From positions 2,170,001 through 2,234,000 of the forward strand of contig NC_063012.1 in assembly GCF_020509005.1 (NCBI RefSeq): a stretch of 64,000 nt of DNA, read 5' to 3'. The notes beneath the pieces are model-generated. The model saw only the letters and a list, made by a program, of their open reading frames with translations. It was not told where the DNA came from and did no database searches. Each line of letters starts with the position of its first letter. Position 1 is the first letter of the stretch. Position numbers and translations under genes: made by a program. Positions 38,601 to 49,589 of this stretch are shown here, one piece after another. Origin of the DNA: Fulvia fulva. Taxonomy: Eukaryota > Ascomycota > Dothideomycetes > Mycosphaerellales > Mycosphaerellaceae.

Positions 38601-39075
38601 TAAGGCTTTCCTAGGAAGGGTAGTATATATTAAAGTCTCCTACTACGATGTGGCACCCTTGTCTCTTAAGCGTACTGTCTAGGTGTCTATAGACCCCTAG
38701 GTCGCGGCTAGACCTCGAGGCTAGCGGTTGTATATATAGGTTATGTATCTAGGTACTACCTACGTAGAGGGAGGTAATATCGCCCCCGCCTTCTTCGTCT
38801 ACGTAGTACACTACCTCCTAGTCGGATTCTAGTATGTCCTTACTGACATAGAAGTACGTACGGGGTCTACCGTCGCCTCGTAGGCATATCGTATAGCCTA
38901 GTAACTTGTAGGTCGTTAGTCTCTTATAGTACGGGTTAATCTATAGCTCCTGGATTGTAAGGACGTAGTAGACGCGCGGGTCCGCCTCGTGTAGGAAATG
39001 GTTCTGGACTATATCCTTGCTATAGTTAACGTTATACTAGATAATGCTAAGCGTGTCGAGGCTAGTTATCGGCAT
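35700..39075 (-). pseudogene. LINE-1d ORF2 remnant: endonuclease, RT, CCHC
   Basis: One minus-strand frame carries the endonuclease (YNVNYSKDIV near 39030, VGDFNIYYP at 38643-38617), RT (SLDISGAFDYVL-type block near 37280-37310, active site GFVDDINIL at 37023-36997) and the C-terminal zinc motif near 36005-35960, in which CP and RHALLV survive. In known LINEs the endonuclease nicks DNA and the RT copies the element RNA from the exposed 3' OH. Scattered TAG/TAA codons inactivate it, but their density is lower than in LINE-1c. Confidence 0.88.
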
Positions 39076-39129
39076 CGATAATCATTTCCTCTATATCGTC
39101 CTATGTCCTACTGCCCTATACGTCCTAGT

Positions 39130-40200
39130 CTACGCCTATCGGCTATATACTAAAGGGGAGCCGGGCCTAGTTAGATTCCCTCGCCGTAGCTAGTAGAGCA
39201 CGTGGCCTCCCGTACGCCCTAGGTTACGTATCCTTTATATCGTTCTCGGCCCTAGGGCGCTTATGCCCGACCGCCGCTAGTTAGTTCCGGTATAGGCTAG
39301 CCTTACGGTCGCCGTAGAATCTTAGGGCGACGGTTCTGTTTGTGATTGCCTTGTTTTTCGCTAGTTTCCGCTATAGGCATTCCGTACTATACGATAGGTA
39401 GTGCCCCGGACAGTTCGCGTACCGTCTCGTAGTCGATGTATAGTCCCTAGACATATAGTCTCCTATATAGTTCGAGCAGGCCTGCTTGTTTATATACGTG
39501 TAGGTTTGGTGTCTATACTGTTAGCATTTGAAGCATTGGAGGACACGAAAGGATAAGGAGTGCTTTTCTACTGTCTTAAGGCTATATTGCTAGACCAGGC
39601 CTTGTTCTATCGCTAGATCCGCCGCTTTCGCGTCTTATAGCTATACTATTAGCGCCGAGGCCTTCTTGCCTTCTGGCCATTTCCTATAGAGCCAAGTCGC
39701 CTTCTGGATTAGAGAGTTAAGAGTGACCGGGTTGTCCTCTTAGAGAGCGCGTAGGTGACCCTAGTTAGTTAGGTCAAACTCCTTAGGCATGTCGTAGACT
39801 AGGATCGTAAATTGTTTCGTTAAGACCTTCGCTAATGCCGTAACCTTAGATGCCTACTATAGCTATGCCTCTAGGTGCCTCCTAGTAGTAGTAGAGCTAG
39901 TATAGATCTATAGAGTGCCGTTAGACTGTTGGTTCACTACGACTACCCCTAGTTAGTTAATTCGTTAGGCGAGCTCCTTGTTCGATAGCTTCGCAACTTC
40001 GGCCTAGTCTTCCTTTGCTACAATACGGATCGTAACTATATTGTGCGTTAGGCGGGGGCCTAGTATCGATGCCGCGACCGATACCTAGCTATAGGGGTGT
40101 TGATTCCGGGTGGCCTTGCTAATCGCCTAGGACGTCGTCCTTATTTCTTGTTGCCCTCGGTAATACGATAGTACAAGCGCCGTACGTAGCTAAGTGATCA
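39130..40200 (-). pseudogene. LINE-1d ORF1 remnant with zinc knuckles
   Basis: The minus strand shows the same ORF1 as LINE-1b. The first knuckle near 39535-39494 reads CFKC, then His, with the last Cys changed to Tyr. Further Cys/His clusters extend to about 39370, followed by a basic tail (LRFYGDRKASL) near 39330. Upstream at 39780-40060 is the conserved ORF1 core (VYDMPKEFDLTN). Upstream of about 40200 lies a 5' UTR of about 300 bases. Confidence 0.75.
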
Positions 40201-40523
40201 TTACCTATAGAGACCGGTAAGGGAGCTGATCGTTAGTTTCTATACTTTTTACGTCCTCTATAAGTTGCTACTAGTTGTCTTAGGGGGGCTTCGCCTATAG
40301 GGCCGTAGGCGCCGTTAGTGCCGTAGCCTAGGCTACTATTGCCTAGGAGTTGCCTAATGTAGCTAGGCACCTCCGCGGCGTTTAGAGCTGAAGAAATAGG
40401 GTGAAGAGAGCTTCAAGCTATCCAGATTGAATGAGGTAGAACTCCCTTAGTCCTAGGGGCAGTGGCCTACTTTATATATCGTTAGAATGGCCTTAATAAG
40501 AGCTTTCGAATGTGTCTTGTTTT

Positions 40524-40537
40524 AAAGATATATATAG
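40524..40537. repeat. LINE-1d target-site duplication, right
   Basis: An exact copy of the 14-bp sequence at 35567-35580, taken from gypsy-B's 5' LTR. Confidence 0.93.
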
Positions 40538-40687
40538 TTACGCGAGCTATCTAAGAGAGCGCGAGAAGTACGAGAAGATAAAGTCGCGCGAATCGAGCTA
40601 GCGGGCACTAGCGGCCGCTAGCGCGCGGGCGTGCGGCCGACGATACTATATTACGAGGCAGTTCGTAAAAAAGGCTGTCTCGTAATA
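40538..40687 (-). repeat. gypsy-B 5' LTR, outer 150 bp
   Basis: It continues the LTR interrupted at 35580; 48 plus 150 gives exactly 198 bp, equal to the left LTR. It ends CTCGTAATA and is followed by the GGTGA duplication (40688-40692). Confidence 0.92.
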
Positions 40688-41174
40688 GGTGACCTTAGTT
40701 AGTTAGGTCGAACTCTTAAGGTATATCGTAGACTAGGATTATAAATTACTTTATTAAGACCTTAGCTAATACCGTAACCTTAGATACCTACTATAGCTAT
40801 ACCTCTAGGTACCTCCTAGTAGTAGTAGAGCTAGTATAGATCTATAGAGTACCGTTAGACTATTAGTTCACTACGACTACCCCTAGTTAGTTAATTCGTT
40901 AGGCGAGCTCCTTATTCGATAGCTTCGTAACTTCGGCCTAGTCTTCCTTTGCTATAATACGGATCGTAACTATATCGTGCGTTAGGCGGGGGCCTAGTAT
41001 CGATACCGCGACCAATACCTAGCTATAGGGGTGTTAATTCCGGGTGGCCTTACTAATCGCCTAGGACGGCGTCCTTATTTCTTATTGCCCTCGGTAATAC
41101 GATAGTACAAGCGCCGTGCGTAGCTAAGTGATCATTACCTATAGAGACCGGTAAGGGAGCTGATCGTTAGTTTC
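40688..41174 (-). mobile_element. LINE-1c, segment 2 (ORF1 N-terminal part)
   Basis: The sequence resumes exactly where segment 1 stopped (after the duplication) and aligns with LINE-1d 39751-40237. It ends GTTTC at 41170-41174, the copia-1 target duplication. Confidence 0.9.
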
Positions 41175-41409
41175 TATTAAATAGGTACGGGTAGATAGTA
41201 GCGGAGTAGAGTAAGAGATCAATCTTTAACTGACTAATAGCACGAGCATGTAGCAATATATCAGAAACCAATATGTTGATTGTGTTGGATGTCTATCTAA
41301 GCTAAAGGGGAGAGAAGGTATCTCCCTACAAGCTGAGTCATCGTGGATGCCTCAGGCTGCCAGATCACTTCCTGATTGTTGACTCCCTTTAAGATGCTAC
41401 ATCTTAATA
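41175..41409 (-). repeat. copia-1 3' LTR (235 bp)
   Basis: TATTAAATAGG...CATCTTAATA in plus orientation; both ends are TG/CA mutated to TA. It is collinear with the right LTR. More of the differing sites carry the A/T state here than in the right LTR (about 10 against 7). Confidence 0.95.
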
Positions 41410-41425
41410 CTCCTACTCATCTCGT
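41410..41425 (-). other. copia-1 purine-rich tract
   Basis: The minus strand reads GAGATGAGTAGGAG up to the 3' LTR, the place of the plus-strand primer. It is less pure than the gypsy tracts; two T residues interrupt it. Confidence 0.5.
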
Positions 41426-41474
41426 ATGGGAGGTTACAGTCTGCTCACTTCCTGTCAATAGTACTTGGACCTTT

Positions 41475-44400
41475 TTATGACAGGTTCAGCTGGCTTACAA
41501 ACCTCTAGAAGTGTGGACCAGTCTTTGGTTTTGTAAACCCGTCTGCAACCATCTCAGAGGTTGGGGTGTACTTAACAGCAATAAGCCTCCTCCACCAAAG
41601 TTTCCTAACAGCGTTATAGGCAATGTCAATGTGCTTCGACTTGTCATGAACATGTGCATCTTTCACTAGGGTGAGGGCAGCTTGATTGTCACCTCTTAAT
41701 TAGACTGGTCTCAAATTTGATACAGTCTCCTGGTTTCTAGTGATTCTTGGTTGATGGGAACAGTCTCCCACTAACTCTGGACAATCCATTTCCCTTAGCA
41801 GTGAAGCTAGGAATTGGGACTGCTTCGCACATGCATTCATGGCCATGTATTCAGCCTCCATTGTGGATGTTGCTACAGACTTTTGCTTCTTGCTCATCCA
41901 AGAAACTGGTGCCCCACAGAGGAAGAAGACATACCCAAGGATTGAGACTCTGTCTGCTTTGTCCATTGCATAATCAGAATCACAGTATCCAATAAGGTGT
42001 CCTTTTCTAGACTTTGAGAACTGAAGTCCTAGATCAGGGTATGATCTTAGGTACCTAGTGATCTTCTTCAAAGCCTTCATGTGGTAGGTGGATGGGTCAC
42101 TCACAAATGAGCTCATCCTTCCTAGGGCAAAAGCAATGTCTGGCCTTGTGATTGTTGCTGGCCACATCTAAGTACCATTAATACTCTGGTACTCTGCCTT
42201 GTCACACCTCTCATCTATGTGGCTTGAAGGTTTGAGGGCCTCATAGCTGTCCATGGGTGAGTGTGTAGGTGCTGCCTTCTCATGGTTCATTCCCATCTTG
42301 GCTAGGCTGTCCCTAACAAAGTGTCCTTGGTCAAGTTTCAGGATTCCTCTCTTCCTGTCCCTTGTGACTCTTATGCCAAGGATCTTTTCAGGTTCACCTA
42401 GATCTTTGATCTTGAAGATCTTGCCAAGTTCTCTTTTGAACCAGAGAACATCTGTCAACTTTGGTGCAGCAATTGGAATGTCATCCACATGTATAAGGAT
42501 TATGATCTCCCTCTTCTTATGGATAAGTAGGCATGGGTCCACTTCTGACTGTGTGAATCCAATCTCTCTGAGCTTTGACACACAGAGTTGATTCCAATCT
42601 CTAGCTGCTTGCTTAAGTCCATACAAGCTTTTGAGGATTTTGAACACCATGTTTAGTGGAAGCTCAACTCCTGGTGGTGGTAACATGAAGATGTCTTCAT
42701 GGAGGGTGCTTTCTGTGAATGCATTGTTCACATCCACTTGGTGAAGATGAAGATCCTTCTTACACACAATAGCCATAAACACCCTAAGGGTGTCCTGTCT
42801 TACTGTAGGTGCAAATGTCTCCATAAAGTCAACACCAAACTTCTATGAGAAGCCCCTTGCAACTAGTCTAGCCTTGAACTTTTCAATAGCTCCACTAATG
42901 CTTCTCTTAATATCAAAGACCCATCTTGATGTAACCAGATTTGCTCCTTTTGGTGGAACAGAATTTTCCTAGGTGTTGTTACTCTGTAGAGCATCTAGTT
43001 CCTTTTGGATTGCTTCCTTCTAAAGATGTCCCCATTTCTTGTCATTCACAGCATCCTTGTAGATTTTTGGAATTGGGACCTCTTGCTTGTATGCAATGGC
43101 TTCTACAGTTGCTGCAAAGGCCATTTCCTCAACTTCTTCCAGGAATTCGCTATCCTATAGTATTGAACTGTCCACTGATTGTATGGCTGCAAAGAAAGCT
43201 TGGTGAAAAGCAGCAAGGTTCTCTGAGCGGTCTATTGCTTCTCCCACTTCAGTGGTTAGTTCGGGCTTAGGGACCATGGATTTTGGGGCTTTCTGTTTCA
43301 TGTCATAGCCCTCAACATCATAGTCAGCCTTTCTCTTTCCAAGGGATGATTTAGGGACCGTTACTTGTGACCTAGTAACGTCTATTTCCTGGGGATCTAG
43401 GGAGCTTCTCTCAATTGGCTGATCGATTTTCTGAAATTCCCCTACGTTCTCCGGAGGCTAGGGAAGTTGCATAAACAGCTTTCTCGGCTGAGCGACTTTA
43501 GGGCTCTTAATTGGCTGATCTATTTCGGGGGGGCTCTGATGGACGCCTGAATGGTAGGTAGATTGTCCTAAGGATACGTTCTTCCTCGGCCTTCCTAAGG
43601 GCTTCCTAGCTAGTGCACTACTTAGTAGATTCAATGTTAGAACATTGAGACCCATATCACCTCTAGGCTGGTCCTCAAAGAAGTCTGCATATGTGTGTTG
43701 TTTAACAGCTCTTATGTCTGGTTCCCAAAAGAGCCAGGCTTTAGCTGTGTTTTCAACATACCTAATAAACACTGCTTCTTTACCCCTATTCATTAGCTTG
43801 TCACTTCTTGCCCATTGAGGTTGGGATCTTGTGTCCATATAGACAACAGCTTTGCATCCCCAAACTTTCAAATGGTTGATGGTCGGTTTGATACCATCAA
43901 AAGCCTCATCTAGTGAAACCTTGAACCCATCGTAATCTGGGCCATTTGGCAGTTTGTTCCTCATATAAGTTTGGGCCTCTAGTGCTTCAGGCCAAAATTC
44001 AACCGGTATTTTAGCCTCTTCAAGCATTGCCCTTATAGAGTCCTCTGAGGTTTGTATTGACCTCTCAACTGGTCCATTCTGTAGAGAGTTGTATGCCTCA
44101 GTCGGCTCGAGCCCAATCCCCAAATCCTTCTCCCACTGCTTCACTAATGCAATAAGTTCTTTTGCATTGTCAAGTCTTACTGCTTTCAGCTGCGCTGATG
44201 ATTTCCTCTCTGCTTTGATCTTCCAGTTCTGGAGAGCAACTGGAGCATCTTCTCTTTTCCTAAGAGGAAAGGTCCACTTCTTCCTAGAGAAGTTGTCAAC
44301 AATCTCAAGCCAGTATTTGAATCCTAGTCTTGAGATTGGTAGTGGGCCACATATGTCAATAGATACAAGGGCAAGTCTTTCAGGTCTTCTCTCTGTAACT

Positions 44401-46130
44401 TTGCCTTTGTACTTCTTCATCTTTGCTATTGAGCATACTCTGCACTGGTGAAAGCCATCCTTAGGGATAGGAATGGGTTCTTTCAAGTCTGTTACCTTGT
44501 GAAGATTCTGGAGCAAATTCTTCCCAAAGTGTGCAAATCTTCTATGCCAAAGCTCCCACTGCTTCAGGTCGGTCTCTGATTGAGCAGTCACAAAGGCATT
44601 CTCCATTGGTGGTACACATGATGAGTAATGTGCCCGTTCTTGTAGGAGAGGAGAAATCTCATCAATGAATGGAACCCCCCCAAGGAGCTTTGTCTGGACA
44701 ACAGTCTCACCAGAGGGGGAAACAAGAGAAAATGATGGAGGTTGCACACCAAACTGCTTGCTAAACTGGTTCCATGAAACCAGGTTCACTCCTAGCTTGG
44801 GTACAAGCAGGACATCTTCCAAAACAACTTTTCTGCCAGCTCTCCCACTCATCTCTGCATTCCCAATATGAGTGGCCAATAAAAACCCACCTCCCACTTT
44901 GATCCATTTCTTCCTTGTCAAGGGAGTCATAGATCTAAAGAGGCAGCCTTGGTCAGTCATATGGGATGAAGCACAGGAGTCAAGTAACCACTCTGACGAG
45001 GGGAACTTGCCTTGGACTTCTGCAGTTGAGTGAGCCACTTCATCATACTCATCATCATCAGACATTGTCTCTGGGGATGAGCTGCATGGTGACTCTTGGG
45101 CGGAGAAACCTTTTCCAGTCTTCTTTGCTTTAGAGGTATAAGACTGGGCCTGGTTCTTCTGGAGTGACAGCATGTCAGAGCTGAGTTTCTTCACCATTTT
45201 CTTAAGTTCTTCCATAGAGGACTTCTCTCTTGGTGTCCTCCTTGAAGTGGGTGGTGGAGTTCTCTTCTTCTTGACATGTGTTGTATTCTGGGAAGATGGT
45301 GGTTGGGAATGAGATCTAAGGACCTTTCTTGCCTCAGGCAAACTAGGGCAGTCCTTGATCAGATGATCCTTCTCACAGAGAAGGCAGGAGAGTGGTCTTG
45401 CTAGACCTGAGGGCTTGACCCAGGTGGCTGCCATGCCATACTCAGCCTTAGAGGGATCCAACCTGGCTTCTTGAGCTTCAAGGATCTTTAAGGTCCTTTC
45501 ATGGTCCATCTTTGGCTGAGCCATGATAGTATCCCTGGCTACATGGTAGTCAGGTGGCAGTGAGCTTAAGAGCTGGGTCATCCTCACATCAGCTTTCCTG
45601 TAATGCTGACCCTCTAGGTCAACATCAGCAATCCTTTTTCCAAGAGAAACCAGGTGTGTCCATGCGGATCTGATGGTGAACTCTTCACTCATCTCAAAGG
45701 TCACAAATTGCTTTGTGAGCTCATGTGCATGGGTTGGTAGCACCTGGCTATACTTGTTCCAGAGATACACCCACTTCTCAGCAGCTCTTCCAGATTCACA
45801 TGAGCCCTCAAGCTCAAATTCATCTTCTTCTGTGATCCTACTAAGGATACTGAAGTTGCATACTGCATTGTGTCTTGTCCATGTTGGCGTATTGAGGATC
45901 TCTTTGGTTGTAGCCTCTTCTTGGAGTTTCAGAGTCTTGCCCTTGATGTTGTCAAAAGACACTTCCATTAGGTCATCAATTGCAAAGAATGCTGATTGGC
46001 TCTCCATCTTGTATCTCTGAAGGTTGAACCATCTCTTCCAATTGTCCCTCCCAAGAATTGGGATTTTGCCTCCCTTCTCCTCTGTCTTCTCTTGGTATAA
46101 ATCCATAATAAATTGGATGTAATGAAACAA
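41475..46130 (-). pseudogene. copia-1 gag-pol polyprotein with eight nonsense codons
   Basis: A single frame of 1552 codons runs from ATG at 46130 to TAA at 41477-41475. Codons 1-890 are open: gag-type UBN2-like region (about 20-235), zinc knuckle CLLCEKDHLIKDC (249-261, CX2CX3HX4C), protease WLLDSCASSH (Asp384), integrase zinc site (H529, H534, C563, C566) and core Asp592, Asp654, Glu689. RT follows (Asp1133, HVDD at about 1214-1217), then RNase H (Asp1384, Glu1425, Asp1481). Stops fall at codons 891, 992, 1037, 1054, 1096, 1321, 1477 and 1542, mostly explained by CAG/CAA to TAG/TAA. No frameshift is needed. The gag-pol fusion in one frame and the order PR-IN-RT-RH are typical of Ty1/copia. 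Confidence 0.94.
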
Positions 46131-46542
46131 GGTGTGTATATTCCAAGGTGGTGGCTCAGATCCTGCTGAGGCTTCTGGTGTAGAATGGGAAAGTTCGTAG
46201 GTGTGGATACTAAGGCCTGCTTGGTAAAGTAAAGAAGGAGCGGTGTGAGGTCTCGGGGCTAGGACACAGGTCTGTCTCTCCTAGCAGAGCTTCAAATGAC
46301 TTACTTGAAGTCCTTCTTGATAGTATCTCGATACAGTTCTGCCTACAGAGTATCTTCAAGGTATTGGCTTTGAGTAAGCCGCATAGAGTCCTTGTCTAGG
46401 TTACCTATCACTTAGTATCGAACTAAGCTCCTTAATAGGATAGACGGGGTAGACTTCTGATTCCCAGATGTTTTCTGCTACGATAGCAAGGGATATAAGT
46501 AACCTGTACTGATATAGGTTGCTCTTATTCCTACACAAACCC
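46131..46542 (-). other. copia-1 5' leader
   Basis: About 410 bases between the primer-binding site and the gag-pol ATG. Composition is normal and there is no long frame; it probably holds dimerisation and packaging signals, but none can be identified from sequence alone. Confidence 0.6.
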
Positions 46543-46554
46543 GGGCTTATAACC
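46543..46554 (-). other. copia-1 primer-binding site (initiator-Met half-tRNA)
   Basis: The minus strand reads GGTTATAAGCCC directly after the 5' LTR end (...TTTAACA). It is complementary to the anticodon region of initiator-Met tRNA apart from one change that looks like RIP (GGTTATGAGCCC expected). Copia and Ty5 use this internal site with a cleaved tRNA. Confidence 0.75.
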
Positions 46555-46789
46555 TGTTAAACAGGTACGGGTGGATAGTAGCGGAGTGGAGTAAGAGATC
46601 AATCCTCAACTGACTAATAGCACGAGCATACAGCAATATATTAGGAACCAATATGTTGATTGTGTTGGATGTCTATCTAAGCTAAAGGGGAGAGAAGGTA
46701 TCTCCCTATAAGCTGAGTTATCGTGGATGCCTTAGGCTACTAGATCACTTCCTGATTGTTGACTCCCTTTGAGATGCTACATCTTAACA
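46555..46789 (-). repeat. copia-1 5' LTR (235 bp)
   Basis: TGTTAAACAGG...CATCTTAACA keeps the canonical TG...CA ends. It is followed by the GTTTC duplication at 46790-46794. Confidence 0.95.
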
Positions 46790-47097
46790 GTTTCTATGCT
46801 TTTTACGTCCTCTATAAGTTACTACTAGTTGTCTTAGGGGGGCTTCGCCTATAGGGCCGTAGGCGCCGTTAGTACCGTAGCCTAGACTACTATTACCTAG
46901 GAGTTGCCTAATGTAGCTAGGTACCTCCGCGGCGTTTAGAGCTAAAGAAATAGGGTGAAGAGAGCTTTAAGCTGTCTAGATTAAATAAGGTAGAACTCCC
47001 TTAGTCCTAGGGGCAGTGGCCTGCTTTATATATCGTTAGAATGGCCTTAATAAGAGCTTTCGAATATGTCGTGTTTTGGCGTAGAGATTGATAAGCG
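46790..47097 (-). mobile_element. LINE-1c, segment 3 (5' UTR and 5' end)
   Basis: It continues LINE-1c after copia-1, aligning with LINE-1d 40233-40523. Homology with LINE-1d ends near 47077, but the next 20 bases (47078-47097) match the sequence next to LINE-1b's 5' end on the other strand, so I include them. Confidence 0.85.
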
Positions 47098-47199
47098 GTA
47101 TCCTCGTACTATAATACGGATCAAATAAGCGTATAAGTTAAGTTAATAGATCACCTCTCTCCTTCGCGTAAAACGCGCGCCTCCCTACTCTTATAGGGC

Positions 47200-49370
47200 C
47201 CTTATATACCTACTAAGAGAGTAGTCTTATCTACTACGTAATAGTACAATATAGCTATACCCGGTAGTACTACTAACGGGGTGCTCTTACCTAAGCAACC
47301 TCTTTATCTAGATCTTAGTAAGTATAAGCGTTAGTCGCTCGTACGCGCTAAGCTTTTCCTAACCGTATCTACTAAAACGTAGACACTCGATAACCTAGGT
47401 ACTAATACCGCCCTAGGTACCTTCCCTTCCGACGACGACTCGAACTTCGCCGCCGAACAATAAGAGATCGAGAAGGATCTACTACCTAAAGAATAGTAGT
47501 TTGCCTTAACCTCCGACCCTATTAACTTCGTATAATTCCTCGACGAAGAATAGATCTTAGAAGAAGGAGGAATTAAGGTGTATAAGATTATAGAGTTAAG
47601 AGATAATATATCTATACAAGATAGTAAAACTAATGATATACGCTAACCTAAGGAGTAGGTAATCGCCTTAGAGTATACTACTATTAAGAGCCTAGCCGAG
47701 TTTGCGACTCGTACTATAGTATACCCGGAGATTGTGTTTCACCTCGTTCGCTAGATATAGTTAGACTTTATTACACTTTTCGACTAGGTCGAGTCCCTAA
47801 AGAAGGCTAATAAGGTTATATAGCGTAAGTACGCCGATATAAAGAAGGAACGTAATATCGTATCCGAGAGTCTTAGTTAACTCGAAAAGGATAAGGATGT
47901 TAAGGGCCTCTTTATATTCTACTTTAACAAATACTAGAAGTATAAGACTTAGATATAAGACCTTAAGGAAACTAATTAGCGCCTCCGATAGGATAAGAAT
48001 ACGCTCTTCGGATAGGTCGAGGAGTCGTAGGTAGGTATATTACCTAAGGACATTAAAGCCCTATCTAAGCGCAATTAGGCTCTAAATAAGGAGGTAGTAG
48101 AGCTAAAGGCTTAGCTAGTAGCTAAGGACACGAACGGTACTAGCGATACTAGCGGTACTAACGGTAATAATAATAATAACCGTAGTCGTTAGGTCCGCGT
48201 CTACTCCCCTCGTTATAACGGTGTTTTACGATCACCTACGCCTCCTACTTAGTAGGACCGTATAGGTAGAGGCACCCGACGAGGAGGTAGTAGAGGTAGT
48301 AGCGATAACGACGGAGATAACTCTAATAACGATAAGGGTAGAGATAATAGTCGACTACGCCGTTACCTACGCCGTAACTCCTTACGACGAGAACGCTAGG
48401 GTATACCTAGTAGTACTTCTAGAGTAACTAGCAATACCGCCGTTAGCTAGTTCACTACTATCGAACCCTCCGTTAATATTATATATACTAATAAGTCAGT
48501 TAAGGACCTAGAAAGCAAGTTCGATAATAAGAATATAAACTTTAACCGTTAGCTCGATTAGCTAGAGATCAAGCTGTCCGTAATATAGTTCTAGACTATC
48601 GAGGACGGACTACGCTATATCCTTAACTATCTCGACGGGTACCCGTACTAGCTATACAATCCGCGAGTACCCTCTAAGCGTACTAAGCGTAATTACGTTA
48701 ACCCCTTCAAGTCTATCGATAGGATAATCTAATTCCTTATCGATCGGTATAGTAAGAAGGACGTCGTAGGCAAGGCCTTCTAGAAGCTCTAGGTCTTATA
48801 GTAGAGTAAGAACGAGTCATTTTCCATTTTTATCGCTAAGTATAACGAATAGCGCAACTTATACGACCTATTAGCTAAGACTAATCACCGCCTACTCGAG
48901 GGCAAGCTTAACTATAAATAAATAGAGGCACTATCTATAGAGACTAAGGACCGCGAAGACTTAGTCGACCTATACTATAAGCTCGAAGCTAAGTTCGAGC
49001 GCCTAAAGTCAAAGACCCTAGCTATACTACGACTATCTCGTAGTACTAGCGGTAGTAACGGTACTATACCTACCGCGCCCGGCGTAGCCTAAGGTTTAGG
49101 CCTTAAGCTATACGCTTAGATACCGCGCGAATTTAAGGAACTTAAGAAGCTCGAGCCTAAGGAGAAGGCTAGTATTATCGTAGTAGGCGGTTATGTCCGC
49201 TACCGCCGTATAGACTATAACTTATACTCGCTAGACTGCCCTATTAAGTAGTATAAGCGCCCTCCGCCGCGCGTAAATACTAGCTCTATAATATAGACAT
49301 AGGCCAACCCTTAGTAATAGGGAAATAGCTAGACTAACGCTTAAGTACGATAACCGTTAGTCCTACTTAC
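47200..49370 (+). pseudogene. gypsy-E gag remnant
   Basis: A long frame with only TAG/TAA interruptions shows a charged N-terminal region (LGTFPSDDDSNFAAEQ, AEFATRTIVYPEIVFHLVR near 47700-47755), a coiled-coil-like Lys/Glu segment (47780-48110), an Arg/Gly/Ser/Asn-rich linker (48120-48400), a capsid-like part (48700-49000) and a zinc knuckle near 49192-49242 reading YVRYRRIDYNLYSLDCP, where the last Cys survives and Tyr stands at the other Cys and His sites. The start codon is not identifiable. Confidence 0.75.
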
Positions 49371-49589
49371 GAACATAATACTAAGAAGGAAATATAGCGA
49401 GATACGGTAATATAAGGACTAGAGTACGCTTTACGTATATTAGTAAGCTCTCTAATACCGCCTATTATACGAGGGGTACTAAGGCCGAGAGTGTCCCCTT
49501 ACCTTATAATACCTAGTAGTATAGATAGTAATTAAGCTCTTACCTTCCTTAATTATAGTACCACCTCTTAGTATATAAATTCTATATAT

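Larger units (their letters stand above)
35581..40523 (-). mobile_element. LINE-1d: full-length Tad-like LINE (4943 bp), least mutated copy
   Basis: The complete element is bounded by exact 14-bp duplications. The 3' end (left) is (ATAG)3-AT, then the 3' UTR stem-loop near 35660-35690. The 5' end (right) is TTTCGAATGTGTCTTGTTT; it is about 20 bases shorter than LINE-1b and c. It retains many CA/TG dinucleotides that are TA in the other copies (e.g. TTGGTTTTGG near 36537), so it arrived later or went through fewer RIP cycles. Confidence 0.93.
28621..40687 (-). mobile_element. gypsy-B: complete RIP-degraded chromovirus, split by LINE-1d
   Basis: This full-length Ty3/gypsy on the minus strand has a 5' LTR (35533-35580 plus 40538-40687), leader, gag, pol with chromodomain, polypurine tract and 3' LTR. 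Without LINE-1d and one 14-bp duplication it is about 7.1 kb. It is inserted in ORF1 of LINE-1c with a 5-bp duplication. A partial sister copy is gypsy-B' at 16446-18321. Confidence 0.92.
41175..46789 (-). mobile_element. copia-1: complete Ty1/copia element (5615 bp), lightly mutated
   Basis: Two 235-bp LTRs, GTTTC duplications on both sides (41170-41174, 46790-46794), a primer-binding site, one long gag-pol frame and a purine-rich tract make a full Ty1/copia element on the minus strand. CA and TG are common inside it, unlike everything around it. The LTRs differ at about 17 sites by my reading, all transitions. It is the youngest insertion visible and lies in the 5' part of LINE-1c. Confidence 0.96.

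Noticed and set aside
41500..41535. Frameshift near the end of copia-1 pol
   Set aside because: The original frame continues TKPKTGPHF, one TAG, RFVSQLNLS and a stop, as in fungal copia C-termini; an alternative frame is not needed.
42253..42591. Plus-strand open frames within copia-1 (also 41747-41995, 42790-43270, 44089-44451, 44665-44871, 45673-46020)
   Set aside because: They are antisense to the gag-pol frame, which has recognisable domains throughout; no domain or start context on the plus strand.
43458..46130. 890-residue frame as an intact host-domesticated gag/integrase gene
   Set aside because: It is the 5' part of an otherwise complete copia element with LTRs and target duplication; it ends at a TAG and the same frame continues into RT.
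46543..46570. Possible tRNA-derived gene near the copia-1 leader
   Set aside because: Only about 12 bases resemble the initiator-Met anticodon arm; no acceptor, D or T arms are present. It is a primer-binding site.
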